A stretch of 64,000 nucleotides of DNA from VBDM01 sp963699535. GTDB taxonomy: Bacteria; Pseudomonadota; Gammaproteobacteria; Burkholderiales; SG8-39. Under the pieces are notes generated by a model, which was not told where the DNA came from, searched no databases, and saw only the letters and a program-made list of their open reading frames with translations. Shown piece by piece: positions 1 through 7,900 of the stretch. The translations under genes were made by a program, and so were the position numbers. The stretch spans positions 27,008 to 91,007 of the forward strand of contig CAVOUJ010000001.1 of the NCBI GenBank assembly GCA_963699535.1, in the 5' to 3' direction. Each line of letters starts with the position of its first letter. The first letter of the stretch is position 1.

Positions 1-2
1 CG

Positions 3-377
3 AAGAAATGCTACACGATCGCGAGCCTCGCCGAGGCCGTTGCCGTGGACATCCCGAACGACAAGGACCGCGCCGCGTTCGTGAAGAGGTTCGCGGCCGA
101 CAAGTCGGTCCCAACCGGGGACCCGACCCGAGCGACGGCGGTGCGGCAGCAATCCGGACCGACGGGACCCTCGAAGATCGATCCGAAGACGCTTTCCCAG
201 GCTGAAACGGCTCTCGCCCGGCATATCGGTGCCGTCGCCAAGGTGGTCGTGCGCCGCGCCGCGGCAAAGGCCCGCGATGCAGGCGAGCTCTACCTTCTCA
301 TCGCCGAGGAGATCGAGGACCCAGCCGAAAGGAAGTCGTTCATGCGCAAGGCCATTTCGGCTTCAGACAAGGACTGA
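3..377 (+). CDS. C-terminal end of a kinase- or cyclase-type signalling protein (partial)
   Basis: The reading frame is open from the window edge (codon at base 3) to a TGA at 375-377, so the start of the gene lies outside the window. The visible 124 residues begin with KKCYTIASLAEAVAVDIPND and end in a compact helical stretch containing LARHIGAVAKVVVRRAA and a later EIEDPAERKSFM. From memory, this hydrophobic helix pattern (hIGPhAkhhVrRAA) closes many bacterial Ser/Thr protein kinases and adenylate cyclases, where it is a short C-terminal domain of unknown role. The linker before it is rich in T, G, P and S, as expected between a kinase and such a tail. The catalytic part cannot be seen, so the kinase call is an inference. 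An internal GTG at 45 could be taken for a start but is unlikely to be one. Confidence 0.55.
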   Translation, partial: KKCYTIASLAEAVAVDIPNDKDRAAFVKRFAADKSVPTGDPTRATAVRQQSGPTGPSKIDPKTLSQAETALARHIGAVAKVVVRRAAAKARDAGELYLLIAEEIEDPAERKSFMRKAISASDKD

Positions 378-402
378 GGGCGTTTGCGCGCAGCGCGGAA
401 GC

Positions 403-618
403 TCAACCCTCGTACTTGAACGACACGAGCACCCGCGTACGGTAGGCTGCGACCTTGCCGTTCTCGATCTTCAAGTCCTGCTTCACGACTTCGGCGACGC
501 GAAGATCACGCAAAGTCTTCGACGCGATCTCCACGGCCTTCTTGGCCGCGTCCTCCCACGAACTCGTGCTTGTTCCAATCACCTCGGTGATTCTGTAAAC
601 TCCGTCAGCCTTGGCCAT
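403..618 (-). CDS. Dodecin family flavin-binding protein
   Basis: This 71-residue protein starts MAKADGVYRITEVIGTSTSS and ends LVSFKYEG, which is the full length of a dodecin. Dodecins form twelve-subunit shells that bind riboflavin, FMN or FAD (some also CoA) and buffer free flavin in the cytoplasm. The sequence shows the usual pattern of a first beta strand (VYRITEVIGTS), one helix (WEDAAKKAVEIASKTL) and two further strands. The ATG at 618 was chosen because AGGAG lies a few bases upstream and because longer forms add a sequence unlike the family. It is a single gene, convergent with the kinase-like gene and divergent from sixA. Confidence 0.88.
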   Translation of the reverse strand: MAKADGVYRITEVIGTSTSSWEDAAKKAVEIASKTLRDLRVAEVVKQDLKIENGKVAAYRTRVLVSFKYEG

Positions 619-732
619 GGCTTGTCTCCTCTGAGTACACCGCCGTAGCGCTTCTCGAAACGAGCGCGCTCCGGGATGATACTCCTCGGGACACGTGACC
701 CCCCCACACACCACGACAGCAGCCCAGTGACT

Positions 733-1173
733 ATGGAGTTAATCCTCTGGCGACACGCCGATGCCGAAGGCGGCAGCCCCGACTCGGCGAGGAGACTGAC
801 CGAGCACGGACGCGTACAGGCGGACCGCGTATCCGCTTGGCTCAAGCCTCGTCTTCCCGTGGACTGCGCAGTGCTGGTCAGTCCCGCGGTCCGGGCACAG
901 CAGACCGCCTCCGCTCTCGGCAGGCATTTTATGACCTCGCCCGCGTTAGGCGTAGACGCGAGCGCCACCGATGTCGTCAACGCTGCGGGATGGCCGTCAC
1001 GACCAGGGGCGGTAGTGATCGTCGGACATCAGCCGACCTTGGGCCGGGTCGCGGCCATGCTCCTTTCCGGGATCGAGGCCGACTGGGAGTTCGCCAAGGG
1101 CGCATTGTGGTGGCTCGTTCACGCGAACGGAAAGATCGCCCTACGCGCTGCCGTAGACCCCGAGCTGGTCTAG
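733..1173 (+). CDS. sixA: SixA-type phosphohistidine phosphatase
   Basis: This 146-residue protein belongs to the histidine phosphatase (RHG) superfamily. Near the N-terminus it has LILWRHADAE, the R-H-A form of the catalytic RHG motif, and later IVGHQPTLG with the second catalytic histidine. SixA enzymes remove phosphate from histidine residues of phosphorelay or PTS proteins; the actual substrate here is unknown. The short length and lack of an inserted domain fit SixA rather than phosphoglycerate mutase. The ATG at 733 was preferred over an earlier in-frame ATG at 676 because it puts the first beta strand at residue 1. An SDR gene follows 34 bases downstream in the same direction. Confidence 0.82.
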   Translation: MELILWRHADAEGGSPDSARRLTEHGRVQADRVSAWLKPRLPVDCAVLVSPAVRAQQTASALGRHFMTSPALGVDASATDVVNAAGWPSRPGAVVIVGHQPTLGRVAAMLLSGIEADWEFAKGALWWLVHANGKIALRAAVDPELV

Positions 1174-1207
1174 CGGAGAGACGTTCCCGAACAATTCGGA
1201 ACACGCA

Positions 1208-1960
1208 ATGAAGCTCACAGACAGGTGCGCAATCGTGACCGGCGCGGGACAAGGAATCGGCTTTGCGATCGCCGCGCGCCTCGCCGCGGACGGAGCCAGC
1301 GTAGTCGTCGCCGATATCGCGCGCTACGATGTCGCGGCCGCGCAGCTCGCAAAGTCGGGAGCGCGTGCCCTCGGGCTCAGAGTCGACGTATCCTCGGAAA
1401 CGGACACCGCCTCCATGGCCGAGGAAACCATCAAGGCTTTCGGGCGTATCGACATCCTCGTTAACTGCGCCGCGATGTTCGCGACCGTCAAGCTCGGTCC
1501 TTTCGAGGCCATTCCAGTGGACGAATGGAAGCGCCTTCTCGAGGTCAACGTGCTGGGAGTCGCGCTGTGCTGCAAGGCGGTCACCCCGCAGATGCGCAGG
1601 CAAAAGAGCGGCCGCATCGTCAATCTTGCCTCGGGCGCGCCCCTCAAGGGCGTGCCCTACTTTCTTCACTACATCGCGAGCAAGGGCGCGGTGATCGCGA
1701 TGACGCGCGGTCTGGCGCGCGAGCTGGGCAGGGACGGCATCACCGTGAACGCGATCGCACCGGGATTGACCGTATCGGACGGAACCGCCGGCAGGCCGGA
1801 CCATCTGCGCAATCACGCCGAAAGCATCCGCAGCCGGGCGATCCAGCGGGAAGAACGGCCCGAGGATCTTGTGGGCACCGCGAGCTTTCTTGCGAGCGAC
1901 GATTCGGCGTTCGTGACCGGGCAGACGCTAGCGGTGGACGGCGGTTCGGTAATGCTCTGA
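1208..1960 (+). CDS. Short-chain dehydrogenase/reductase (classical SDR)
   Basis: This 250-residue protein is a classical SDR. The cofactor motif TGAGQGIG is at residues 11-18, NCAA follows the fourth strand (an NNAG variant), the catalytic Ser is in NLASGAPLKG, and the Tyr-Lys pair is in YIASK. The C-terminus has the usual GQTLAVDGG. VVVADI after the second strand ends in Asp, which favours NAD(H) over NADP(H). Such enzymes reduce or oxidise small carbonyls and alcohols; the substrate cannot be read from the sequence, and FabG-like or sugar substrates are both possible. It probably shares a transcript with sixA. Confidence 0.85.
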   Translation: MKLTDRCAIVTGAGQGIGFAIAARLAADGASVVVADIARYDVAAAQLAKSGARALGLRVDVSSETDTASMAEETIKAFGRIDILVNCAAMFATVKLGPFEAIPVDEWKRLLEVNVLGVALCCKAVTPQMRRQKSGRIVNLASGAPLKGVPYFLHYIASKGAVIAMTRGLARELGRDGITVNAIAPGLTVSDGTAGRPDHLRNHAESIRSRAIQREERPEDLVGTASFLASDDSAFVTGQTLAVDGGSVML

Positions 1961-1973
1961 AGTCCGCAGGGCT

Positions 1974-2744
1974 CTACCTCGCCCCCACCAGATTCCCCAC
2001 CAGCCAGATCAGAGCAACACCGACCGCAATCAGCGCGACCTGCTGGGCCGTGGCATGCAGCTCCGGGCGCCGGTGCAAGCCCGGGATGAGATCGGCAACT
2101 GCAACGTAGATCATGCTCGCGGCGGCAAGCGCGAGCACGGTACTGATCCATTCTTCTGCGGCACGCAGCGCGAAGTACGCGAGCAGCGCCCCGACGAGCA
2201 TCGCAAGACTGGACAGCAGGTTTAGCGCCAAGGCTGCCATTCTGCTGTAGCCCGAATTCAGGAGAACAAGGAAGTCTCCGATCTCCTGCGGAATCTCGTG
2301 GGCAATGATGGCTATCGCCGTGACCACCCCCAACTCGGTGCTCTGCAGAAATGCCGCGGTGATGAGGATACCGTCCACGAAGTTGTGAAAGCTGTCACCG
2401 ACGGTGATCATCAGGCCGCTTCGGCCATGGTCCATGACCGAAGAGTGGTCGTGGGCTTCGTAGTCATCGATATGAAAGTGGCGCCAGAGTACGAGCTTTT
2501 CGAGGACGAAGAATCCGAGAATCCCGGCGAGCACCGTCCCGAACAGCAGCCGAAAATTGTCGGTATTCTCGATCGCGTGCGGAAGTATTTCCAGAAACGC
2601 CGCCCCCAGCAGAGTCCCGATAGCGAGGCTCACCAGCGCCGGCACCCAGCTCGCGGGGGCCGAGAGGGCGAACAGTGCCGCAATCGCGAGACTGATCGCG
2701 CCGCCTGCGACCGTCGCCGCAGAAATCCAGGCAATCGTCCCCAA
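1974..2744 (-). CDS. ZIP family metal transporter
   Basis: This membrane protein of about 256 residues carries the ZIP signature: HNFVDG in one helix and HEIPQE in the next, the two helices that form the binuclear metal site of ZIP carriers (zinc, iron, sometimes manganese). About eight hydrophobic segments are visible, and a short His/Asp-rich loop (HFHIDDYEAHDH) lies between helices 3 and 4, as usual in ZIPs. I chose a TTG start at 2744, one base after the pgeF stop, because GGAGG lies 9 bases upstream; a GTG at 2753, overlapping pgeF, is the alternative. The tight spacing suggests co-transcription with pgeF and rluD. Confidence 0.85.
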   Translation of the reverse strand: MGTIAWISAATVAGGAISLAIAALFALSAPASWVPALVSLAIGTLLGAAFLEILPHAIENTDNFRLLFGTVLAGILGFFVLEKLVLWRHFHIDDYEAHDHSSVMDHGRSGLMITVGDSFHNFVDGILITAAFLQSTELGVVTAIAIIAHEIPQEIGDFLVLLNSGYSRMAALALNLLSSLAMLVGALLAYFALRAAEEWISTVLALAAASMIYVAVADLIPGLHRRPELHATAQQVALIAVGVALIWLVGNLVGAR

Positions 2745-2745
2745 G

Positions 2746-3486
2746 CTAGTCACCCTCCAGCCAGATAAGACTCGCCATTCTGCCGGTAACCCGATCGCGG
2801 CGGAAGGAGAAGAACCGGTCGTCGCTCGCGGTGCAAAGGTTCGCACCATGCACTTCGCCCACACCGGCGGCCGAAAGCCGTTGCCGCGCGAGCTTCGCGA
2901 GATCGGCGAGGTACTTTCCGCCCTGCCCGGACACGAAGGCCGCCTCCGCCTCAGGCGAATTCCGGACAAAGGCCTGTCGCACGTCCTCGCCCACTTCGTA
3001 GCGGCGCGGCCCGATACCCGGACCCATGTACGCTATGAGATCCGACGCGGGCACATCCATCGCCCGCACGACGTTCTCGATAATCCCTGCCGCGAGCCCG
3101 CGCCAACCTGCGTGGGCAATCCCCGCGGTCTTGCCGGCGCGATCGGCGAGAAGAACCGGCAGGCAATCGGCGGTCAACACCGCGCATACGATCCCCGCCG
3201 CACGCGTGACCATGCCGTCGGCTTCGCTTTCCGGCGTCGCTGCCGCGGCGTCGATCACGACCGTGCCGTGCACCTGCTTTACCCATGCGGGCTGGGCAGG
3301 AAGGCACTCTCGCAGTATGGCGCGGTTGCGCGCGACCCGCCGCGGATCATCGCCGACGCGCGCGCTGAGATTGAGGCTCTCGAATTCTCCGGAGCTTACC
3401 CCGCCGGCGCGCGTGGTAATCAGCGCGCGCACGCGCCTCGCAGCGGGCCACGCCGGGGCGATCCAATCGGGGTGGCGCGAAATCAT
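2746..3486 (-). CDS. pgeF: PgeF/YfiH family polyphenol oxidase (laccase domain)
   Basis: This 246-residue protein has the conserved motifs of the YfiH/PgeF family: VKQVHGT, TADCLPVLLAD and AHAGWRGLAAG, which supply the His and Cys ligands of the metal-bound active site. In the wider family, members are reported as purine nucleoside phosphorylases, polyphenol oxidases, or peptidoglycan editing factors in E. coli; which activity holds here is open. The start at 3486 overlaps the rluD stop by four bases (ATGA), so translation is probably coupled. The order rluD, pgeF next to a divergent bamD is common in betaproteobacteria. Confidence 0.88.
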   Translation of the reverse strand: MISRHPDWIAPAWPAARRVRALITTRAGGVSSGEFESLNLSARVGDDPRRVARNRAILRECLPAQPAWVKQVHGTVVIDAAAATPESEADGMVTRAAGIVCAVLTADCLPVLLADRAGKTAGIAHAGWRGLAAGIIENVVRAMDVPASDLIAYMGPGIGPRRYEVGEDVRQAFVRNSPEAEAAFVSGQGGKYLADLAKLARQRLSAAGVGEVHGANLCTASDDRFFSFRRDRVTGRMASLIWLEGD

Positions 3487-4427
3487 TTCAGCGATTCCAG
3501 AAGTGCCCGGAAGTCTTCCGGAGGGGGCGCTGTGAAGCTCCTGCGCACACCGGAGACCGGGTGGGAGAATTCGAGGCGGACCGCGTGCAGCGCCTGACGC
3601 CGAAGCCCCGCAGCCATCGACCCGCTCCGGCGCCTGCCGCCATAAACCGGATCGCCGACGAGGGGATGACCCAGCGACTGCATGTGGACGCGAATTTGAT
3701 GCGTTCTGCCGGTGGCGAGGCTGCATTCCAGCAAGGTCGCGTCGGTGAAGCGCTTCGCCACCTTGTACCGGGTCAGCGCCGCCCTGCCCTTTCCGACGAC
3801 AGCCATGCGAGTGCGCCTGCGCGGATCGCGTCCAACGGGCGCGTCGACTTCTCCGCTGGTCCTCACCACCCCATGCACCACGGCCAGGTAGTCGCGCCTG
3901 ACCGTTCGCGCCTGGATCTGCCGAACCAGTTCCGTCTGCGCGCGCAGACTCTTCGCCACGACGAGCAGGCCGCTCGTATCCTTGTCGAGCCGGTGCACGA
4001 TGCCCGCCCGCGGAATCGCGGCAAGTTGCGGCGAATGGTGCAGGAGCGCGTTCAGCATCGTTCCCTTCCAGTTGCCGCTTCCGGGATGAACCACCAGTCC
4101 CGCCGGCTTGTTGACCACGAGGACCTCGTCATCCTCGAACACGATATCGAGCGCGATCGGTTCGCCTCGAAGCGCCGTCTCCGACGGACCCGCCTGCGGA
4201 CTGATGTCGATGCGCTCGCCACCCCAGATCTTTTCCTTGGGCCTGGCCGCGCGCGAATCGAGGCGCACATGCCCTTCGCGCAGCCATTTCTGCAGCCGGC
4301 TGCGCGAGTGCTCGGGAAACATCTGCGCGAGCGCCTTGTCCAGACGCAGTCCCGCAAGGGACTCTGGAACGCGTCGGGTCACACTGGCCAATGTATAATT
4401 CTCAGCCCGACCAGCCGGATCCGTCAT
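3483..4427 (-). CDS. rluD: 23S rRNA pseudouridine synthase RluD
   Basis: This protein (314 residues from the ATG at 4427) has an N-terminal S4 RNA-binding domain (LDKALAQMFPEHSRSRLQKW and following) and a catalytic domain with HRLDKDTSGL, whose Asp is the catalytic residue of the RluA/RluD family, plus the downstream GRTHQIRVHM. RluD makes the pseudouridines of helix 69 in 23S rRNA. The assignment to RluD rather than RluC rests on the bamD and pgeF neighbours, as in E. coli and betaproteobacteria. The chosen ATG shares two bases with the bamD ATG on the other strand; a start slightly further inside, before RRVPESLAG, is also possible. Confidence 0.88.
   Translation of the reverse strand: MTDPAGRAENYTLASVTRRVPESLAGLRLDKALAQMFPEHSRSRLQKWLREGHVRLDSRAARPKEKIWGGERIDISPQAGPSETALRGEPIALDIVFEDDEVLVVNKPAGLVVHPGSGNWKGTMLNALLHHSPQLAAIPRAGIVHRLDKDTSGLLVVAKSLRAQTELVRQIQARTVRRDYLAVVHGVVRTSGEVDAPVGRDPRRRTRMAVVGKGRAALTRYKVAKRFTDATLLECSLATGRTHQIRVHMQSLGHPLVGDPVYGGRRRSGSMAAGLRRQALHAVRLEFSHPVSGVRRSFTAPPPEDFRALLESLK
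4394..4399 (+). promoter_or_regulatory. Possible -10 element (TATAAT) for bamD
   Basis: A perfect TATAAT lies 27 bases before the bamD ATG, inside the 5' end of the annotated rluD reading frame. No good -35 box is seen 17 bases upstream. The reverse strand also offers an A/T-rich -10-like stretch for rluD, so this short A/T patch could serve both directions. Confidence 0.35.
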
Positions 4428-5187
4428 GAAACGTAGTGTAGCTTTATTCGTTTTGTTGCTGGCGGCGTGTTCTTTCACCGAAAAGAACGATCCTTCCACC
4501 TGGTCCGCCGCGAAGCTCTACCGCGATGCGAAGGAAGCACTGGACTCCGGGGCATACGATCAGGCGATCAAGCTCTACGAAACGCTCGAGGCGCGTTTTC
4601 CTTACGGCCGCTACTCGCAGCAGGCGCAGCTCGAGACCGCCTACGCCTACTACAAGCAGAACGAGACGGCACCGGCCGTCGCGGCTGTGGATCGGTTCAT
4701 CAAGCTGCATCCCAACGATCCCAACGTCGACTATGCCTACTACCTGAAGGGCCTTGTCTACTACAACGATGACATGGGCCTCATGGGCAGACTTTCACGC
4801 CAGGACCGGACGGAGCGCGACCCCAAAACCTTGCGGGAAGCATTCGACGCATTCAAGGATCTCGTTCAGCGCTTTCCTGAAAGCAAGTACGCCCCCGATG
4901 CGCGCGCGCGCATGAGATATCTCGTCAATGCGCTTGCCTTCCACGAAGTGCACGTGGCTCGGTACTACATGAAGCGCGGAGCCTACGTCGCAGCCGCAAA
5001 CCGCGCGCAGTACGCACTGAAGAACTACCCGGAGGCCCCGGCCCAGGAGGAGGCGCTGCGCATCATGGTTCAGGCCTACGACGCTCTCCGCATGACCGAG
5101 CTGCGCGACGACGCCGAGCGCATCCTGCGGAGAAACTTTCCCGATCGCACGCCGCTGAAAAGCACCGTCAGCGAGCTTCGCCGCTGA
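4426..5187 (+). CDS. bamD: Outer membrane assembly lipoprotein BamD
   Basis: This 253-residue lipoprotein is a member of the BAM complex that inserts beta-barrel proteins into the outer membrane. The signal peptide ends in a lipobox LLAAC with the lipidated Cys at residue 15. The mature part is a series of TPR-like repeats, starting with AAKLYRDAKEALDSGAYDQAIKLYE and continuing through RFPYGRYSQQAQLETAYAYYK, both hallmarks of BamD (ComL). Length matches the family. It is transcribed away from rluD, and its last 20 bases overlap the end of the convergent helicase gene. Confidence 0.93.
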   Translation: MKRSVALFVLLLAACSFTEKNDPSTWSAAKLYRDAKEALDSGAYDQAIKLYETLEARFPYGRYSQQAQLETAYAYYKQNETAPAVAAVDRFIKLHPNDPNVDYAYYLKGLVYYNDDMGLMGRLSRQDRTERDPKTLREAFDAFKDLVQRFPESKYAPDARARMRYLVNALAFHEVHVARYYMKRGAYVAAANRAQYALKNYPEAPAQEEALRIMVQAYDALRMTELRDDAERILRRNFPDRTPLKSTVSELRR

Positions 5188-7183
5188 GCGGCGACAGCCT
5201 CTCGTCTTTCCCGTCTGGGCCGCTTTCGCGGGATGGAATGAAGCGCAGAACCTCGTCGAGTTCGCGCACGAGTTTCATCGGCGGCAGGCTCTGGAGAACG
5301 CGCCTTCCGTAGGGTTTCGAGAAGAGTCTCGGATCGCAGATCACGAGAACGCCGCGGTCGGCTTCGTCCCGTATCAGCCTGCCGGCGCCCTGCTTGAGGG
5401 AAATGACCGCCTGCGGCAATTGGTAGTCCATGAAAGGATTCCGGCCCTCGCGCTCGATCGATTCGAGCCGCGCCGCCAGCACCGGATCGTCGGGCGGGGC
5501 GAACGGCAGTTTGTCGATGACGACCAGAGAAAGCGCATCCCCGCGCACGTCCACGCCCTCCCAGAAACTCGCGCTTCCCAGGAGAACTGCATTTCCGAGC
5601 TTTCTGAAACGCTCGAGCAATTCGCTTCGGGAGCCTTCACCCTGGAGCAGCAAGGGAAATTCGAGCGACCGCCTCTGGAAGTCTTCGCGCAGCAGCTCGT
5701 GCGCAAGGCGCATCGCCCGCAAGGTCGTAAACAAAAGGAAGCTTCGGCCGCCGATCGCTTCCACGAGCGGAAGCGACGCAGCGACGACGGCCCGCGTGTG
5801 TTCGTCGCTGTTCGGATCCGGGAGCTTCCTCGGAATGTAGAGCAGCGCCTGCCCGGCATAATCGAAAGGGCTGTCCCAGCATGCCGTGCGCGCCTCCTGC
5901 AGCCCCATTTCGGAACGATAGTGGCTGAAATCGCCGCTGACGGAAAGCGTCGCCGAGGCAAAGATCCAGGCGCGCGGGTGACCTTCGAGCTGTCGCCGGA
6001 AGACATCGGCGACGGAAAGCGGGGTCGCATTCAGATGGAGAGAGTGCCCGAACACCTCGACCCAGCGGACCCTGTCCGCGCGATCATCGTCCCGCCAGCG
6101 CTCGAGCAAGGCTCTTGCGTGATCGGCGCGATCAGCGCATCGCGCGAGACCCTCGGAGCGCTCGGCGAGGGACTTGAGCCCGGCGCACAGGGATTCGAGC
6201 GCCGATTCGAGTGCGGCGAGCGCATTGCAGAATTCGCGCCTCCGCATGACAGCCAGCGCGGAAAAGCGAGTGCCCTCACCGGACACCGAAAGGCGCAGGT
6301 CCCGGGCCGTCTTGTCGAGCGCGACAGCGAGCTTCGGCTCATCCCGCACGTCCTTTGCGTTCAGCAGAACCTCGGCGCGAACGTCCCGCGCAAGCTCGAC
6401 AAGCTGGCCGGTGGAGAGGGACTCACCGAAGAAGAGCGTCGCCGTTTCGGGAAGCTGGTGCGCCTCGTCGAAGATCACGGCGTTGCAGGCAGGCAAAAGC
6501 TCCGCCATGCCCTCGTCCTTGAGCATCACATCGGCGAAGAACAGATGGTGATTCACCACGATGATGTCCGCGGCCAGCGCCTCGCGACGGGCGGCCATGA
6601 CGAAGCAGTCGCGAGACTTGGGGCATGACTGCCCCAGGCAGTTTTCCCGGGTCGATGTGGCCAGGCTCCAGGCGGGAGCCTGCTCCGGGACCTCGGCGCA
6701 CTCGCTCTTGTCGCCGGTGCGGGTTACGCGCGCGAAGCGCGACAGGACTCGCAGGTGGGCTGCGGTTTCGCGGCTTCCCAGCCGATCTCCCTCGAGATTG
6801 CGCTCCAGGTGATAGTGGCACACATAGTTGGCGCGGCCCTTGAGCAGGGCCGTGGTCGCCGGGACCTTGAGCGCGTCGCGGACCGTCGGAAGGTCACGAT
6901 GATAGAGCTGATCCTGAAGCGTCTTCGTGCCTGTCGAGATGATGATCTTGCCTCCGGAGAGCAAGGCAGGAACGAGATACGCGAAGGTCTTGCCCGTGCC
7001 GGTGCCTGCCTCGCAGACCAGCGCGGCGTTGTCACGAATCGCCTCGGCGACACGCACCGCCATCTCGATCTGCTGCGATCGCCTGCGGTACTCGGGTACC
7101 GCCGCGGCAAGCGGCCCGCGCGGGCCGAAGGCCGTGGCGATTCGTTCCGGTGTCCCTTCCCCTGCCTTGTCCAACTTGTTCAT
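5168..7183 (-). CDS. DinG/YoaA-type ATP-dependent DNA helicase
   Basis: This 671-residue protein is a superfamily 2 XPD-like helicase. Walker A is AGTGTGKT near residue 60 and the DEAH box is in VIFDEAHQLPE. Between them are four cysteines spaced as in iron-sulfur XPD helicases (one in KSECAEVP, then ENCLGQSCPKSRDCF), expected to hold a 4Fe-4S cluster. Motif VI is seen as QGAGRLIRD near the C-terminus. Length and motifs fit YoaA/DinG, which act in DNA repair and replication-fork processing. The gene converges on bamD with a 20-base overlap of the coding ends, so their 3' ends must be resolved by overlapping transcripts. Confidence 0.9.
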   Translation of the reverse strand: MNKLDKAGEGTPERIATAFGPRGPLAAAVPEYRRRSQQIEMAVRVAEAIRDNAALVCEAGTGTGKTFAYLVPALLSGGKIIISTGTKTLQDQLYHRDLPTVRDALKVPATTALLKGRANYVCHYHLERNLEGDRLGSRETAAHLRVLSRFARVTRTGDKSECAEVPEQAPAWSLATSTRENCLGQSCPKSRDCFVMAARREALAADIIVVNHHLFFADVMLKDEGMAELLPACNAVIFDEAHQLPETATLFFGESLSTGQLVELARDVRAEVLLNAKDVRDEPKLAVALDKTARDLRLSVSGEGTRFSALAVMRRREFCNALAALESALESLCAGLKSLAERSEGLARCADRADHARALLERWRDDDRADRVRWVEVFGHSLHLNATPLSVADVFRRQLEGHPRAWIFASATLSVSGDFSHYRSEMGLQEARTACWDSPFDYAGQALLYIPRKLPDPNSDEHTRAVVAASLPLVEAIGGRSFLLFTTLRAMRLAHELLREDFQRRSLEFPLLLQGEGSRSELLERFRKLGNAVLLGSASFWEGVDVRGDALSLVVIDKLPFAPPDDPVLAARLESIEREGRNPFMDYQLPQAVISLKQGAGRLIRDEADRGVLVICDPRLFSKPYGRRVLQSLPPMKLVRELDEVLRFIPSRESGPDGKDERLSPLSGEAR

Positions 7184-7313
7184 GGGTCCCTGCCTTGGGT
7201 CGCAAGCCGAAATAACGCCGAGGGGCCGACCCCGGATACCCGGGGCAGAGCTTTGGCGTTCAGGCAGAGCTTCCTTTACAGAGGACGATCATTGATTTAA
7301 GGTAACTTGAATT

Positions 7314-7772
7314 ATGCGCTGCAACTACTTGTTTTTCAGTCTTTGTGTGGTGGCGGGCTGCACCAGTGGCCCGCCCCTCCAGCAGTCCGGCGCGCCACGC
7401 AGTCCGGAAGTCGTGTTCCAGGCGCTTGCCACGGCGGGAGTGCCCTATCGGCGCGGCGGGCAGTCCCCGGAGACCGGTTTCGACTGCAGCGGCCTGGTCG
7501 CCCATGTCTACCGGGAGGCGTTCGGCATCGAGCTGCCGCATAACGCCCGGGCGCAAAGCCGCATCGGCAAGCCCATATCGATGGCGGCGCTCGAAGCCGG
7601 CGATCTCGTGTTCTACAACACCGAGCGGCGCGCTTTCTCTCACGTGGGAATCTATCTCGGCGACCATCGCTTCATTCACGCGCCCAAGCCTGGCGCAGCT
7701 GTCCGCGTGGAGAATATGCGCGCTGACTACTGGGTCAGGCGCTTCGACGGCGGGCGGCGCATCCTCGACTGA
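7314..7772 (+). CDS. NlpC/P60 family peptidoglycan hydrolase lipoprotein
   Basis: This 152-residue protein has a short signal sequence with a lipobox-like VVAGC (Cys 16) and one NlpC/P60 domain. The catalytic Cys is in GFDCSGLVAHVY, the catalytic His in FSHVGIYLG, and the third polar residue is the His in RFIHAPK. The family cleaves peptide stems of peptidoglycan (D-Glu-DAP bonds), like E. coli Spr/MepS. As a lipoprotein it should act at the periplasmic side of the outer membrane. A hairpin terminator follows directly at the stop codon, so it is likely to be transcribed alone. Confidence 0.88.
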   Translation: MRCNYLFFSLCVVAGCTSGPPLQQSGAPRSPEVVFQALATAGVPYRRGGQSPETGFDCSGLVAHVYREAFGIELPHNARAQSRIGKPISMAALEAGDLVFYNTERRAFSHVGIYLGDHRFIHAPKPGAAVRVENMRADYWVRRFDGGRRILD

Positions 7773-7805
7773 CCGTCCGCCGCGACGGTCTCTCTTTCTC
7801 TTCAT
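7771..7805 (+). terminator. Rho-independent terminator after the NlpC/P60 gene
   Basis: A seven-base-pair stem, GACCGTC paired with GACGGTC, with a six-base loop (CGCCGC), is followed by the pyrimidine tract TCTCTTTCTCTT. It starts inside the stop codon. Confidence 0.65.
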
Positions 7806-7844
7806 ATCAAAGCGTTAGGATCTGAACCCTACATATCTTGAGAG

Positions 7845-7870
7845 TGAGAATGATTCGCGTTATTATTCAT
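7845..7870 (+). promoter_or_regulatory. Fur-box-like operator upstream of the iron-binding protein gene
   Basis: The sequence TGAGAAT-G-ATTCGCG at 7845-7859 matches one full half and the start of the other half of a 7-1-7 Fur box (TGATAAT-N-ATTATCA type), and is followed by an A/T-rich GTTATTATTCAT that could hold a second overlapping site. It lies 31-56 bases before the ATG at 7901. A second, perfectly palindromic site of the same core (GAAT-G-ATTC) lies between the permease and ATPase genes of the same importer. Direct binding by Fur is inferred. Confidence 0.6.
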
Positions 7871-7900
7871 TTCCCGCACTATCGCACGGAGCGCACCTCG

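Noticed and set aside
579..980. Open frame opposite the dodecin and sixA genes
   Set aside because: It lies across two genes with clear families and has no recognisable motifs; a GC-rich shadow.
977..1816. 279-residue open frame on the minus strand across sixA and the SDR gene
   Set aside because: Antisense to two well-supported genes, with an Arg-rich composition typical of shadow frames in GC-rich DNA.
5420..6628. 402-residue open frame opposite the helicase gene
   Set aside because: The helicase motifs are complete on the minus strand; this frame has no known motif.
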